From the NCBI GenBank assembly GCA_964608185.1, contig CAZSMR010000001.1, forward strand, positions 1-64,000: a DNA stretch of 64,000 nt. Reading direction: 5' to 3'. Below are positions 1 through 8,559 of the stretch, in pieces; the first letter of the stretch is position 1; the number at the start of each line of letters is the position of its first letter. This DNA comes from Porticoccus sp964608185. Its GTDB lineage: Bacteria > Pseudomonadota > Gammaproteobacteria > Pseudomonadales > Porticoccaceae. The translations under genes were made by a program, and so were the position numbers. Below the pieces are notes generated by a model, which was not told the DNA's origin, searched no databases, and saw only the letters and a program-made list of their open reading frames with translations.

Positions 1-34
1 GTTCAATCTGAGCCATGATCAAACTCTTCAGTTC
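1..34 (-). rRNA. rrs: 16S ribosomal RNA, 5' end only (runs off the left edge)
   Basis: Read on the minus strand, the first bases match the universal 16S start, with AGAGTTTGATCATGGCTCAG immediately after the mature 5' end near base 34. Only the first ~34 nt of the gene lie in the window; the rest lies to the left. The boxA and P1 promoter upstream (to the right) confirm the start of an rRNA operon. An rRNA operon beside tyrS is also the arrangement seen in Pseudomonas. Confidence 0.96.
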
Positions 35-230
35 AATATTCTTTAACCTCTTTCATATCTTAAAAGATTTGATTAAGAGGGAATTGTTTCACAAAAACCT
101 GCGATGCAATTCAAAACATGGCCAAACACTTTAGCTTACCAAATTACTTATTTTGGTGAGTTACTTGTGTTTGATGATTCGTTGTCACATGAATCATCTC
201 AGCAAGCACTCACACTCATTATCTGATCAA

Positions 231-245
231 TTGTTAAAGAACGTT
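231..245 (-). promoter_or_regulatory. rrn leader boxA antitermination site
   Basis: The minus strand reads AACGTTCTTTAACAA, matching the boxA core (CTTTAACA) of rRNA leaders. It lies about 200 nt upstream of the mature 16S end. In E. coli boxA recruits NusB/S10 so that polymerase resists Rho while transcribing rRNA. Bases 35–383 are otherwise untranslated rRNA leader and I see no gene in them. Confidence 0.85.
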
Positions 246-383
246 GCTCTACTTAGAGAGCGGGTTGCGTATTCTAAGGAACGCCTGCCTAAAGTCAACA
301 GCATCGATGGATTTTTTTATTAAAAATTTTACGATTTGCTACTATTAATTTTTTAAGTGGCGTTAACCTTGAAACGGACGCGC

Positions 384-411
384 ATTCTAGCCTTTCATAC
401 CTTGCTGTCAA
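384..411 (-). promoter_or_regulatory. rRNA operon P1-type sigma70 promoter
   Basis: On the minus strand TTGACA (406–411) is followed by a 16-bp spacer (390–405) and TAGAAT (384–389). A GC-rich discriminator, GCGCGTCCG, comes next. A 16-bp spacer plus GC-rich discriminator is the hallmark of stringently controlled rrn P1 promoters. The A/T-rich stretch at 412–460 fits an UP element. Initiation should fall near base 377, giving a leader of about 340 nt. Confidence 0.88.
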
Positions 412-545
412 ACTATTTCTATATAAAATGAGTTCTTTTTTTTATTTATTTCATATATTTGGGGTGGGTTGACGTTATGATTTTTTTTCTCAGAAGAAAA
501 AATGCTTGGTAGAAGAAGGTTTTTAGCTGTCATGTGCTACTTTTT

Positions 546-1856
546 TTATTTTTCTAGCTCGAATAAATGATATTTTTTCTTACCTAGCTTAGCTATAAAA
601 AATTTACCAAAAAGTGCTTTATCTGAAGAGAAACTATCGAGTATATTCATATTGTCTTTATAGCATTTGGCTTCCCCATTAATAAAAACGGCACTACGCG
701 AAAGTGCGTCTTTTACTTCTCGACCCGAAAGGGCAAGCCTGCAATCTGAAAATAAACCTGTCAAAGTTTGCTTATTTAAATCTCCTAACTTTAACTTACT
801 AGATGGCAAACCATCCTGTTGGAGCTGAACTAAATCAGCCTCAACTAGTAATGCAGGATCACCACAAAAAAGTTCGTGAGTGATCCTTTCTACTGCTAAA
901 AGTTGATCTGGACCATGTACTAGTTTCGTAACTTCTGCAGCAAGTACGTTTTGAGCAGCTTTCCTTCCTTTTGTATTTTCATCAGCACTTTCTATCTTAT
1001 TGATATCATTTAGGGACAAAAAGGTGAAATACTTCAAAAATTTGTATACATCAGCATCAGCAGTATTTAACCAAAATTGATAAAATGCATATGGGGAAGT
1101 TTTTTTAGGGTCGAGCCATATAGTGCCTGATTCAGTCTTACCGAATTTTGTGCCATCAGATTTAGTTACCAGCGGAAGTGTCAAGCCAAAAACATGGTTG
1201 CCATGTATACGTCTGGTAAGATCTACACCACCTACGATGTTTCCCCATTGATCAGCTCCACCAATCTGTATAGTGCAGTTATACAAATGATTGAGTTCAG
1301 AAAAATCGTAAGACTGTAATAACATATAAGTAAATTCTGTGAAGGATATGCCCTCTCCGTCTCTATCAAGTCTTTGTTTCACAGACTCTTTATTAATCAT
1401 ATTATTTACTGAAAAATGTTTACCCACATCTCGGAGAAAAGTCAGTAAATCTATTTTTTCTATCCAATCTAAGTTATTTACAACTTTTGCAGGACTATTT
1501 TTAATGTCAAAATCTATAAATTTTGATATCTGTTTTTTAATAAGATGGAGCCAATCTTTGACTATATTTGGTGTGTTGAGTTTTCTTTCTTGGGCCTTAA
1601 AACTGGGATCTCCAATTAAGCCTGTCGCTCCGCCAAGGAGGGCAATAGGTGTATGCCCAGCCTCCTGAAAACGCTTTAAAACCAGCAAGGGTACTAAGCT
1701 ACCTATGTGTAGGCTGTCGGCTGTAGGATCGAACCCACAGTATAAAGTGCGATTGCCAGTTGACAAGTGTTCAGCTAATTTCTCAGCTGATGTCATCTGG
1801 GCTATTAAGCCTCGCGCCTGAAGATCTTCGATTAACTGCTCGCCTTGCTTGCCCAT
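546..1856 (-). CDS. tyrS: tyrosyl-tRNA synthetase
   Basis: This cytoplasmic class I aminoacyl-tRNA synthetase activates tyrosine with ATP and charges tRNA-Tyr. The 436-residue length suits the family (E. coli 424). The N-terminal Rossmann part carries the HIGH-type motif as HIGS near residue 51. The tyrosine pocket motif GGADQWGNI lies near residue 199 and the KMSKS-type loop is KFGKT near residue 238. A C-terminal S4-like RNA-binding region (about residues 360–430) includes SGREVKDALSRSAVFINGE. It lies upstream of and parallel to the rRNA operon and is divergent from the M23 peptidase gene. Confidence 0.97.
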   Translation of the reverse strand: MGKQGEQLIEDLQARGLIAQMTSAEKLAEHLSTGNRTLYCGFDPTADSLHIGSLVPLLVLKRFQEAGHTPIALLGGATGLIGDPSFKAQERKLNTPNIVKDWLHLIKKQISKFIDFDIKNSPAKVVNNLDWIEKIDLLTFLRDVGKHFSVNNMINKESVKQRLDRDGEGISFTEFTYMLLQSYDFSELNHLYNCTIQIGGADQWGNIVGGVDLTRRIHGNHVFGLTLPLVTKSDGTKFGKTESGTIWLDPKKTSPYAFYQFWLNTADADVYKFLKYFTFLSLNDINKIESADENTKGRKAAQNVLAAEVTKLVHGPDQLLAVERITHELFCGDPALLVEADLVQLQQDGLPSSKLKLGDLNKQTLTGLFSDCRLALSGREVKDALSRSAVFINGEAKCYKDNMNILDSFSSDKALFGKFFIAKLGKKKYHLFELEK

Positions 1857-2025
1857 CTTTAAATCTCTACCTTAATTAAACCAAAAGGATGCAAACAATA
1901 CATTATCTTCTTCCAAAAACAAACATTACTAAAACAGACTTGCAAAGACCAACTGTATGCTTAAAAATGTTTCTATCACATATTAATTTGATATCGACTT
2001 CAGACTAGTTAACGCATGAACAATT

Positions 2026-3381
2026 ATGCCTCAAAATAGATACAACGATACTAATAAAGCTGGCAAATATATCCCTTCATTGGTTTATGCTATTTTTATA
2101 TTGATGCTGATATTTTATTTTTCTTTAGGAAAAGAGTCTATCGAGCATGCTGAAAAAAATATACTTATTAGTACTGATAAAAAAGAAAACGTTAACCTAG
2201 CCCCAAGAATTTTAAGTAGCTCAGACTTTATGCATACTAGTTCGCCAAATTTAATCTGGAAAGAGTATATTATTAAGCGTGGTGACAATCTTAGTAAAAT
2301 CTTTAAGAAAAAATCTCTTAGTGCAAAAGATATACTTAATCTTATATCTGGAACGCTATCAGAGCCTTTATTAAAAATTAAACCAGGACAATCAATACGA
2401 TTTGGCTTTACTGTAGAGGGAAAATTAGAGCAGTTGAAATATATTCCGTCAAAATTAGAGTCTTACCTGTATACCCGAAAAAGTAGCCCAAATGGCGATA
2501 ATTTTTTTGGTAAGCACGTAGTCTTAATCCCTAAAACAATTTCTACTTTTCGCGATGTAATTATTAAAGATTCTCTCTTTGTAAGTGGAGCAAAAGCCAG
2601 TCTTCCAATCAACATCATTATGGAGCTTGCGAACATATTTTCCTGGGATATTGATTTTGCGTTAGATATAAGAAAAGGAGATCAATTTTCTGTTTTGTTT
2701 GAAGAGAAATTTTTAGGCGAAGAAAAAATAGATGGGGGTCATATTTTAGCAGCTGAATTCACTAATCAAGGAATATCATACAAGGCTGTTCGCTACCTAA
2801 ATAGAGATGGAAAAACAAGTTACTATACCCCTGAAGGATTTGATATGAAGAAAACATTTCTTCGTGCTCCTCTAGACTTTACACGAATAAGTTCTAATTT
2901 TAATTTAAGACGCATGCACCCTATACACAAAAAAATAATTGCACATCGAGGAGTGGACTACGTTGCCCCGAGAGGTACCCCGATTTTTGCAGCCGGTGAT
3001 GGAAAAATTATTGCAAGCAACTATAGTAAGGCTAACGGTAACTATATTTTCATCAAACATGGCAATGGAATCACTACAAAATATCTTCATCTTCAAAAAC
3101 GAAAAGTAAAAAAAGGGATGAAAGTTTTACAAAGACAAGTAATTGGAACATTAGGGTCTACTGGTTACTCTACGGGTCCTCACCTTCATTATGAATTTTT
3201 AGTAAATGGTATCCATAGGGATCCACGTAAGGTAGTTCTTCCTCGTTCTAATCCTATTAAAAAAAATGAGTATAAGAGGTTTTATAAGGCTACAAAGTCC
3301 TTGATTACAAAACTTGAAAGCTATCAAAAAGCATCCAGATTAGCTGTAGTATCATCGCTAAAAAATCAACAACCTGATTAA
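2026..3381 (+). CDS. M23 family metallopeptidase, MepM/YebA-like murein hydrolase
   Basis: This is an inner-membrane-anchored periplasmic enzyme predicted to cut peptidoglycan peptide cross-links. A single N-terminal membrane segment lies at about residues 16–35. It is followed by an OapA/LysM-like region (residues ~80–150, IKRGDNLSKIFKKKSLSA) and a C-terminal M23 (LytM) domain at about residues 290–395. The zinc ligands sit in HRGVDY and in the HLHYEF motif. The 451-residue length and the place between tyrS and anmK match PA0667 of Pseudomonas. anmK starts 15 nt downstream, so the two are probably co-transcribed. No clear Shine-Dalgarno precedes the chosen ATG. Confidence 0.93.
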   Translation: MPQNRYNDTNKAGKYIPSLVYAIFILMLIFYFSLGKESIEHAEKNILISTDKKENVNLAPRILSSSDFMHTSSPNLIWKEYIIKRGDNLSKIFKKKSLSAKDILNLISGTLSEPLLKIKPGQSIRFGFTVEGKLEQLKYIPSKLESYLYTRKSSPNGDNFFGKHVVLIPKTISTFRDVIIKDSLFVSGAKASLPINIIMELANIFSWDIDFALDIRKGDQFSVLFEEKFLGEEKIDGGHILAAEFTNQGISYKAVRYLNRDGKTSYYTPEGFDMKKTFLRAPLDFTRISSNFNLRRMHPIHKKIIAHRGVDYVAPRGTPIFAAGDGKIIASNYSKANGNYIFIKHGNGITTKYLHLQKRKVKKGMKVLQRQVIGTLGSTGYSTGPHLHYEFLVNGIHRDPRKVVLPRSNPIKKNEYKRFYKATKSLITKLESYQKASRLAVVSSLKNQQPD

Positions 3382-3395
3382 TTAGGCAACATGCT

Positions 3396-4535
3396 ATGAG
3401 AGATATAAAAAAATTTATAGGACTGATGTCTGGTACTAGCGCAGATAGTATTGATGCTATTTTGGTAGACCTTAGTTCTAATAAAATTGAGGTACTGCTA
3501 ACCCATTCCATTAAACTCAGCGATGATACGAGAGAACAAATAAATTCACTAACTGTTTTAGGCTCAGATGAAATACACCGACTTAGCCAGTTAGATAGGT
3601 CGCTTGGATTGCTGTTTGCAAAAGCTGCCAATGAACTGCTCCATTTATCAAAATCGTTAAGTGGGCCTGTTGATATTCTAGCAATTGGTAGTCATGGACA
3701 AACTATTCGACATTGCCCGCCAAACAAGATGCCTGATAGCAAACAAGGTTATAGCCTACAAGTGGGCGATCCGAACATTATTGCAGAGTTGACTGGCATT
3801 ACCACAGTAGCAAATTTCCGTGGCCGAGATATGGTTCTAGGAGGTCAGGGTGCACCTCTCGTTCCAGGATTTCATAAAGCGTTTTTTGAAAAAATTGGTT
3901 CTGTCCGAGCTATTATTAATATTGGTGGTATCGCAAATATTACTCTATTACCAGGTGACGGGCTAGCTTCATCCGTTCTCGGTTATGACACAGGTCCAGG
4001 TAACGGACTAATGGATAGGTGGATTAAGCTAAATATTGGAAAAAGTTACGATAAAAACGGAGCTTGGGCTGCCCAAGGGATTGTCATAGAAGCTTTGCTT
4101 TTAAATTTAATGGAGTCACCATACCTGATTGAATCTCCACCTAAAAGCACTGGCCCAGAATTATTCAATATGAGCTGGTTGAGAGAGCGCCTCGAAAATC
4201 TGACACTATATAAACCGGAGGATGTTCAGGCTACGTTGCTTGAATTTACAGCTCTGACTATCAGTCAAGCCATATCTCATAATACAATTAAAGTGAACGA
4301 AGTTTTCTTATGTGGTGGTGGCGCCTATAATGTTACTTTGGTTGATCGTCTTAAAAAATTAATGGCACCTACTATGGTAAGCAGCACATCGATGCTAGGA
4401 ATTGCTCCAGAATGGGTAGAGGCCGCTGCATTTGCTTGGTTAGCCAAACAAACTATAGAGGGGTTACCTGGAAATATACCATCAGTAACGGGTGCAAAAA
4501 AAGCCTCTGTACTAGGGGCAATTTATAGTAAATGA
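3396..4535 (+). CDS. anmK: anhydro-N-acetylmuramic acid kinase
   Basis: This cytoplasmic enzyme of cell-wall recycling opens the 1,6-anhydro bond of anhydroMurNAc and phosphorylates it to MurNAc-6-phosphate using ATP. The N-terminal MSGTSADSIDAIL motif (residues 10–22) is diagnostic for AnmK. The sugar-kinase-like ATPase fold shows INIGGIANIT and GYDTGPGNGLMDRW in the middle and a phosphate-binding FLCGGGAYN near residue 305. Its 379 residues suit the family. Linkage to an M23 murein hydrolase groups a turnover enzyme with a recycling enzyme. It is convergent with erpA, with only 21 nt between the stops. Confidence 0.96.
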   Translation: MRDIKKFIGLMSGTSADSIDAILVDLSSNKIEVLLTHSIKLSDDTREQINSLTVLGSDEIHRLSQLDRSLGLLFAKAANELLHLSKSLSGPVDILAIGSHGQTIRHCPPNKMPDSKQGYSLQVGDPNIIAELTGITTVANFRGRDMVLGGQGAPLVPGFHKAFFEKIGSVRAIINIGGIANITLLPGDGLASSVLGYDTGPGNGLMDRWIKLNIGKSYDKNGAWAAQGIVIEALLLNLMESPYLIESPPKSTGPELFNMSWLRERLENLTLYKPEDVQATLLEFTALTISQAISHNTIKVNEVFLCGGGAYNVTLVDRLKKLMAPTMVSSTSMLGIAPEWVEAAAFAWLAKQTIEGLPGNIPSVTGAKKASVLGAIYSK

Positions 4536-4556
4536 AGACATTTTTTTCAGTTCAAA

Positions 4557-4910
4557 TTATACAGAAAAAGAAGATCCACAACCGCATGTAGCAGTAGCAT
4601 TAGGATTGGAGATAGAAAATTTTGATCCCTGAAGACCTTCTTCATAGTCTACGGTTGAACCTTCAAGATATTGGATACTTAATGAATCTGCGAGAACAAA
4701 AACACCACTTTCTTCCACAACAGTATCATCCTCTGCTACTAACTCATCAAAACTAAATCCATATTGAAAACCAGAGCAACCGCCTCCAGTTACAAACACT
4801 CTTAGCTTTAGGTCAGGGTTACCCTCTTCTTCAACTAAACTTTTTACCTTTGCTGCTGCATTCTCTGAAACATACAGAGGCATAGGCTTAAACATTTCTA
4901 TGCCGGACAT
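4557..4910 (-). CDS. erpA: iron-sulfur cluster insertion protein ErpA (A-type carrier)
   Basis: ErpA is a cytoplasmic A-type carrier that hands Fe-S clusters to apoproteins, in E. coli including the isoprenoid enzymes IspG/H. The three cluster-binding cysteines are visible: one in GGGCSGFQYGF and two in the C-terminal TCGCGSSFSV. Three ATG codons lie in tandem (4916, 4913, 4910). AGGA sits 6 nt before the third, so I take 4910 as the start, giving 117 residues (E. coli 114). It has its own predicted promoter between it and the bactofilin gene. Confidence 0.95.
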   Translation of the reverse strand: MSGIEMFKPMPLYVSENAAAKVKSLVEEEGNPDLKLRVFVTGGGCSGFQYGFSFDELVAEDDTVVEESGVFVLADSLSIQYLEGSTVDYEEGLQGSKFSISNPNATATCGCGSSFSV

Positions 4911-4965
4911 CATCATTCCTGTTTATTATTGTAAGATATTTTTTACAATTTATTCTTCTATTAAT

Positions 4966-4974
4966 ATTATATCA
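4966..4974 (-). promoter_or_regulatory. predicted extended -10 promoter for erpA
   Basis: The minus strand reads TGATATAAT, a perfect -10 hexamer with the TGn extension, about 56 nt upstream of the erpA start. The -35 region is weak, as is common for extended -10 promoters. An inverted repeat (ATTGTAA, 8-nt spacer, TTACAAT; 4928–4949) lies between this promoter and the gene. Confidence 0.5.
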
Positions 4975-4986
4975 CATATAGCTGAT

Positions 4987-5391
4987 CTAATCGCTTGTTT
5001 CTACTGGACTTTCTAATACCCTAATATCATCTTGGTTTGGCTGATAAACAAATGTTCCATTCATTTGGGCACCTTTCTCTATCTCTAGCAATACATAATA
5101 AAGATTTCCTTCTACAAAAGAATCAGCAGCTAAATGAATTTCTTCTGAAGAATATATATTACCTTCTATACGGCCATTAATAACAGCAATAGGTGTATGA
5201 ATATCACCAATAACATGGCCTGTAGGCATAATCCTAACTCTACCACCCTCGGCGCTAGAAACAACACTGCCAGTAATTTTTCCTTCTATTTCTAAATTCC
5301 CAGAAAAATGAAGATCTCCAGTTATATGAGTATCTGTAGAAATAAGTGTTGTATCTCCTAATGAAACATTAATATTATTATGTTTAGCCAT
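4987..5391 (-). CDS. bactofilin (polymer-forming cytoskeletal protein)
   Basis: This 134-residue protein is a single bactofilin domain. Repeated short beta-helix turns run from about residue 15 to 110 (DTHITGDLHFSGNLEIEGKI, then GHVIGDIHT, GRIEGNIYS, SFVEGNLYY). Both termini are short and non-helical. Bactofilins polymerise without nucleotides and can position cell-wall enzymes at the membrane. This gene sits three genes from an M23 murein hydrolase, a partnership known in other bacteria, but here they are on opposite strands. No membrane segment is visible. The specific role is unknown. Confidence 0.9.
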   Translation of the reverse strand: MAKHNNINVSLGDTTLISTDTHITGDLHFSGNLEIEGKITGSVVSSAEGGRVRIMPTGHVIGDIHTPIAVINGRIEGNIYSSEEIHLAADSFVEGNLYYVLLEIEKGAQMNGTFVYQPNQDDIRVLESPVETSD

Positions 5392-5478
5392 ATATTTTAC
5401 TCCTTTTATAGTCTTTTAAATTTCTTAATTGTTCTTATTCAGAGGCGTCGTAATACTTAATTTAACAATATACTATAA

Positions 5479-6525
5479 CTAAGGGAGCAAAGCGGGTTTA
5501 TCTAGGGCCATGCTTTCTGGCAACCCAAATAATATGTTCATATTTTGAATTGCCTGTCCAGAGGCTCCTTTCACAAGATTATCCTCAACAACTAACACTA
5601 CTACTTTATCTCCATCATTTGGGCAAAATACACTAATTCTACAAATGTTGGTACCTTTGACTGAGCGGGTCTGAGGATGGCTTCCTGCTGGCAAAACGTC
5701 AACAAATGGTTCGTCTTTATAGCATTCTTCGTAAATTTTTTGTACATCAGTACCCTTAATTTTAAGCGTCGCATATAGTGTTGAGTGTATACCCCTAATG
5801 ATTGGTAGTAGATGTGGTATAAAAGTTACTTTAATTGGGCCACCTGCAATATCTTCCAAACCTTGTTCAATTTCTGGGAGATGTTTATGTCCCTCAACTG
5901 AATAAGCTTTAAAGCTATCGTTTATTTCTGCAAAAAGATTATCTACACTTGCCTCACGACCAGCGCCACTAACGCCAGATGCGACATTTGCAATCAGATC
6001 ATTAGGCTTAACTAATCCAGACTCTAGTAAGGGTTTGAACCCCAGTAACACGCTTGTGGGATAACAACCTGGGCAAGCAATTAGTGTTGCATTTTTTATC
6101 TTCTTTCTGTTGATTTCTGGTAAACCGTAAACAGCTTTATTCAATAATTCTGGACAAACGTGGGTTTTGTTATACCATTTTTTCCATAAAGCTGAGTCTC
6201 TAATTCTAAAATCAGCAGAAAGATCAATAATCTTAATTCCTCTATTTAAGAAACCTGGTACAGATTCTTGAGCAACTCCCGGCGGAGTGGCAAAGAAAAT
6301 AACATCACAATTATTTAGTTGTTCAGAGTTTGGGGCTGTAAAGTGGTGATCATAATGACCTCTTAAGCTTGGAAACAAAAGATCCACACGGCTTCCAGCG
6401 TGTGTTCGAGACGTAATTACTAGTACCTGGGCATTAGGATGCATCGCCAAAAGCCTTAATAATTCTACACCTGTATATCCTGTAGCACCCACAATACCTA
6501 TTTTAATCACTATACTATTGTCCAT
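5479..6525 (-). CDS. argC: N-acetyl-gamma-glutamyl-phosphate reductase
   Basis: ArgC is the third enzyme of arginine biosynthesis and makes N-acetylglutamate semialdehyde with NADPH. The N-terminal Rossmann motif is GIVGATGYTGVELLRLL. The catalytic cysteine lies in ACPGCYPTS near residue 150 and the conserved His in EGHKHLPEI. The length of 348 suits the long bacterial form. argB lies elsewhere in this window (54726), so the pathway genes are dispersed. The gene is divergent from hemJ; the ATG at 6525 overlaps a spurious upstream extension of hemJ. Confidence 0.97.
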   Translation of the reverse strand: MDNSIVIKIGIVGATGYTGVELLRLLAMHPNAQVLVITSRTHAGSRVDLLFPSLRGHYDHHFTAPNSEQLNNCDVIFFATPPGVAQESVPGFLNRGIKIIDLSADFRIRDSALWKKWYNKTHVCPELLNKAVYGLPEINRKKIKNATLIACPGCYPTSVLLGFKPLLESGLVKPNDLIANVASGVSGAGREASVDNLFAEINDSFKAYSVEGHKHLPEIEQGLEDIAGGPIKVTFIPHLLPIIRGIHSTLYATLKIKGTDVQKIYEECYKDEPFVDVLPAGSHPQTRSVKGTNICRISVFCPNDGDKVVVLVVEDNLVKGASGQAIQNMNILFGLPESMALDKPALLP

Positions 6526-6607
6526 GTCATTAACCTTTGTAGACGTTTATAATAACCTAAACAATCTAAGATTAAACGTAGTCTCATCGAATATAGGTGA
6601 AGAGAAG

Positions 6608-7066
6608 ATGGGCTGGATGAAAGAATTACTCATAGAAAACCATAGCTGGATAACCGCAATCCATATTATCGCTATGGTTTGTTGGTTCGCTGCCCTATTT
6701 TATCTGCCAAGGTTGTTTGTCTATCACTCGATGTCTGATGACAAAATAAGCGATGATCGATTTAAAATTATGGAGCGAAAATTATATAGGGGTATTGCTA
6801 ATCCATCTATGGTGTTAACTATTTTTATGGGATTTGTACTTTTTTCTATATACCCTGACTATTACACAGTGGCTGCTTGGTTCCATATAAAATTACTTTT
6901 GGTTGCTTTATTAGTCCTGTATCACTTTGTTTGCCTTCATTTAATGCGCCAGTTCCAGAATAATAAAAATGTTTATGGCCACATTTTTTATAGGTGGTTC
7001 AATGAAGTCCCAGTAGTAATGTTAATAGGTATTGTTATTCTAGTGGTAGTCAAACCTTTCTCTTAA
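6608..7066 (+). CDS. hemJ: protoporphyrinogen IX oxidase, HemJ family
   Basis: HemJ is a small integral membrane enzyme that oxidises protoporphyrinogen IX to protoporphyrin IX. The start at 6608 is chosen because AGGTGA lies 7 nt upstream and the resulting 152 residues suit the family. An upstream in-frame ATG (6518) would overlap argC and add 30 atypical residues. Four hydrophobic segments are visible. Conserved features include HIIAMVCWFAALFYLPRLF with its His near the N terminus and WFHIKLLLV with the conserved Lys. It lies next to hemL and hemB, so three haem genes are grouped here. Confidence 0.9.
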   Translation: MGWMKELLIENHSWITAIHIIAMVCWFAALFYLPRLFVYHSMSDDKISDDRFKIMERKLYRGIANPSMVLTIFMGFVLFSIYPDYYTVAAWFHIKLLLVALLVLYHFVCLHLMRQFQNNKNVYGHIFYRWFNEVPVVMLIGIVILVVVKPFS

Positions 7067-7192
7067 AATACTAATTAACTCAACAGAAAAAATTTTTAGC
7101 TGCAATAACTCTTTAACTTTCATTTTTTGATTAGCAAAAATAGACGCAATCAAGGATAATTAGTTTGAAAATTCTTTTAAAAAAACCAAAAA

Positions 7193-8485
7193 ATGACTCG
7201 AAATATGGAACAATCTAAAAAATTATTCACTGCTGCACAAGTACATATACCAGGAGGGGTAAATTCTCCTGTGCGAGCATTTAAAGCTGTCGGTGGCTCA
7301 CCTATATTTTTTGAGAAAGCAGAAAAAGCGTACCTATTTGATGCTGATGGTAAGAGGTACATAGACTTTATTCAATCTTGGGGGCCAATGATACTAGGAC
7401 ATGGTCACCCCGAAGTAATATCAGCAATTAAAGCCCAAATGGACAAAGGGATAACTTTTGGTGCTCCAACTGAGCTAGAAACAAAGTTAGCAGATAAAGT
7501 ATGCTCTCTTGTACCAGGAATGGAGATGGTTCGTATGGTTAACTCTGGTACGGAGGCAACTATGAGCGCGATCCGTTTAGCTAGAGGGTTCACCGGCCGG
7601 AATAAAATCATTAAGTTTGAAGGCTGTTACCATGGTCACTCTGATTCACTTTTAGTTAAGGCTGGATCGGGAGCACTGACTATGGGAGTTCCTAGTTCAC
7701 CGGGTGTACCTTCAGAATTAGCAGATTTAACTATAACACTAACATACAATAATATTGATGATATAAAAAAAACCTTTAATCAAATTGGACATGAAATAGC
7801 TTGTGTGATCGTAGAACCAGTCGCCGGTAATATGAGCTGTATTCCACCGGTTAAAGGTTTTTTAGAAGCTATTCGAGAGGCGTGTACTAGCTACGGTGCT
7901 CTTTTGATTTTTGATGAGGTTATGACTGGTTTCAGAGTTGATATCGAGTGTGCCGTGGGGCGGTTTAATATTGACGCTGATCTGATTACTCTTGGAAAAG
8001 TCATTGGTGGAGGTATGCCAGTAGGAGCTTTTGGAGGCAAACGCCATATCATGAATCAAATTTCACCATCAGGACCGATCTATCAGGCGGGAACGCTTTC
8101 AGGAAACCCTGTCGCTATGACGGCTGGGTTAAAAACATTAGAACTGATAACTGTACCGGGATTCCATGATTCATTATTTGCTAAAACTACAAAATTTATT
8201 CAAGGTCTTCAAAAAGAAGCAGATAAAGCTAACGTACCCATGGCTACAAACCATGTAGGTAGCATGTTTGGTTTCTTTTTTACCGAAGAAAAAACTGTAA
8301 CGAACTATAGGCAAGTAATGGAGAGCGATACTAAACGTTTTGGGCATTTCTTTCATGGTATGCTAGATGCTGGAGTTTACCTAGCCCCTGCCGCATATGA
8401 AGGTTGTTTTATGTCAGCGGCACACACAGAGGAAGATATAAAATTTACACTAGATGCTGCATCAAAAGTGCTTAAAAACCTATAG
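7193..8485 (+). CDS. hemL: glutamate-1-semialdehyde 2,1-aminomutase
   Basis: HemL is a PLP enzyme that converts glutamate-1-semialdehyde to 5-aminolevulinate in the C5 tetrapyrrole pathway. The class III aminotransferase features are all present: VNSGTEATMSAIRLARG, FDEVMTGFR, and the PLP lysine in ITLGKVIGGGMPVGAFGG near residue 267. Length is 430 (E. coli 426). A second ATG four codons in (7205) is an alternative start, and neither has a strong Shine-Dalgarno. hemB follows 74 nt downstream, which puts successive pathway steps side by side. Confidence 0.97.
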   Translation: MTRNMEQSKKLFTAAQVHIPGGVNSPVRAFKAVGGSPIFFEKAEKAYLFDADGKRYIDFIQSWGPMILGHGHPEVISAIKAQMDKGITFGAPTELETKLADKVCSLVPGMEMVRMVNSGTEATMSAIRLARGFTGRNKIIKFEGCYHGHSDSLLVKAGSGALTMGVPSSPGVPSELADLTITLTYNNIDDIKKTFNQIGHEIACVIVEPVAGNMSCIPPVKGFLEAIREACTSYGALLIFDEVMTGFRVDIECAVGRFNIDADLITLGKVIGGGMPVGAFGGKRHIMNQISPSGPIYQAGTLSGNPVAMTAGLKTLELITVPGFHDSLFAKTTKFIQGLQKEADKANVPMATNHVGSMFGFFFTEEKTVTNYRQVMESDTKRFGHFFHGMLDAGVYLAPAAYEGCFMSAAHTEEDIKFTLDAASKVLKNL

Positions 8486-8559
8486 CCATAAAAAATTTGT
8501 TGCTATTCCTAAAAGTAGTAATTTAAAACTTATTAATCAAATTACGATATGGAGAAATC

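Noticed and set aside
6518..6607. N-terminal extension of HemJ
   Set aside because: It overlaps the argC start, lacks hydrophobic family sequence, and a good ribosome-binding site precedes the internal ATG at 6608.
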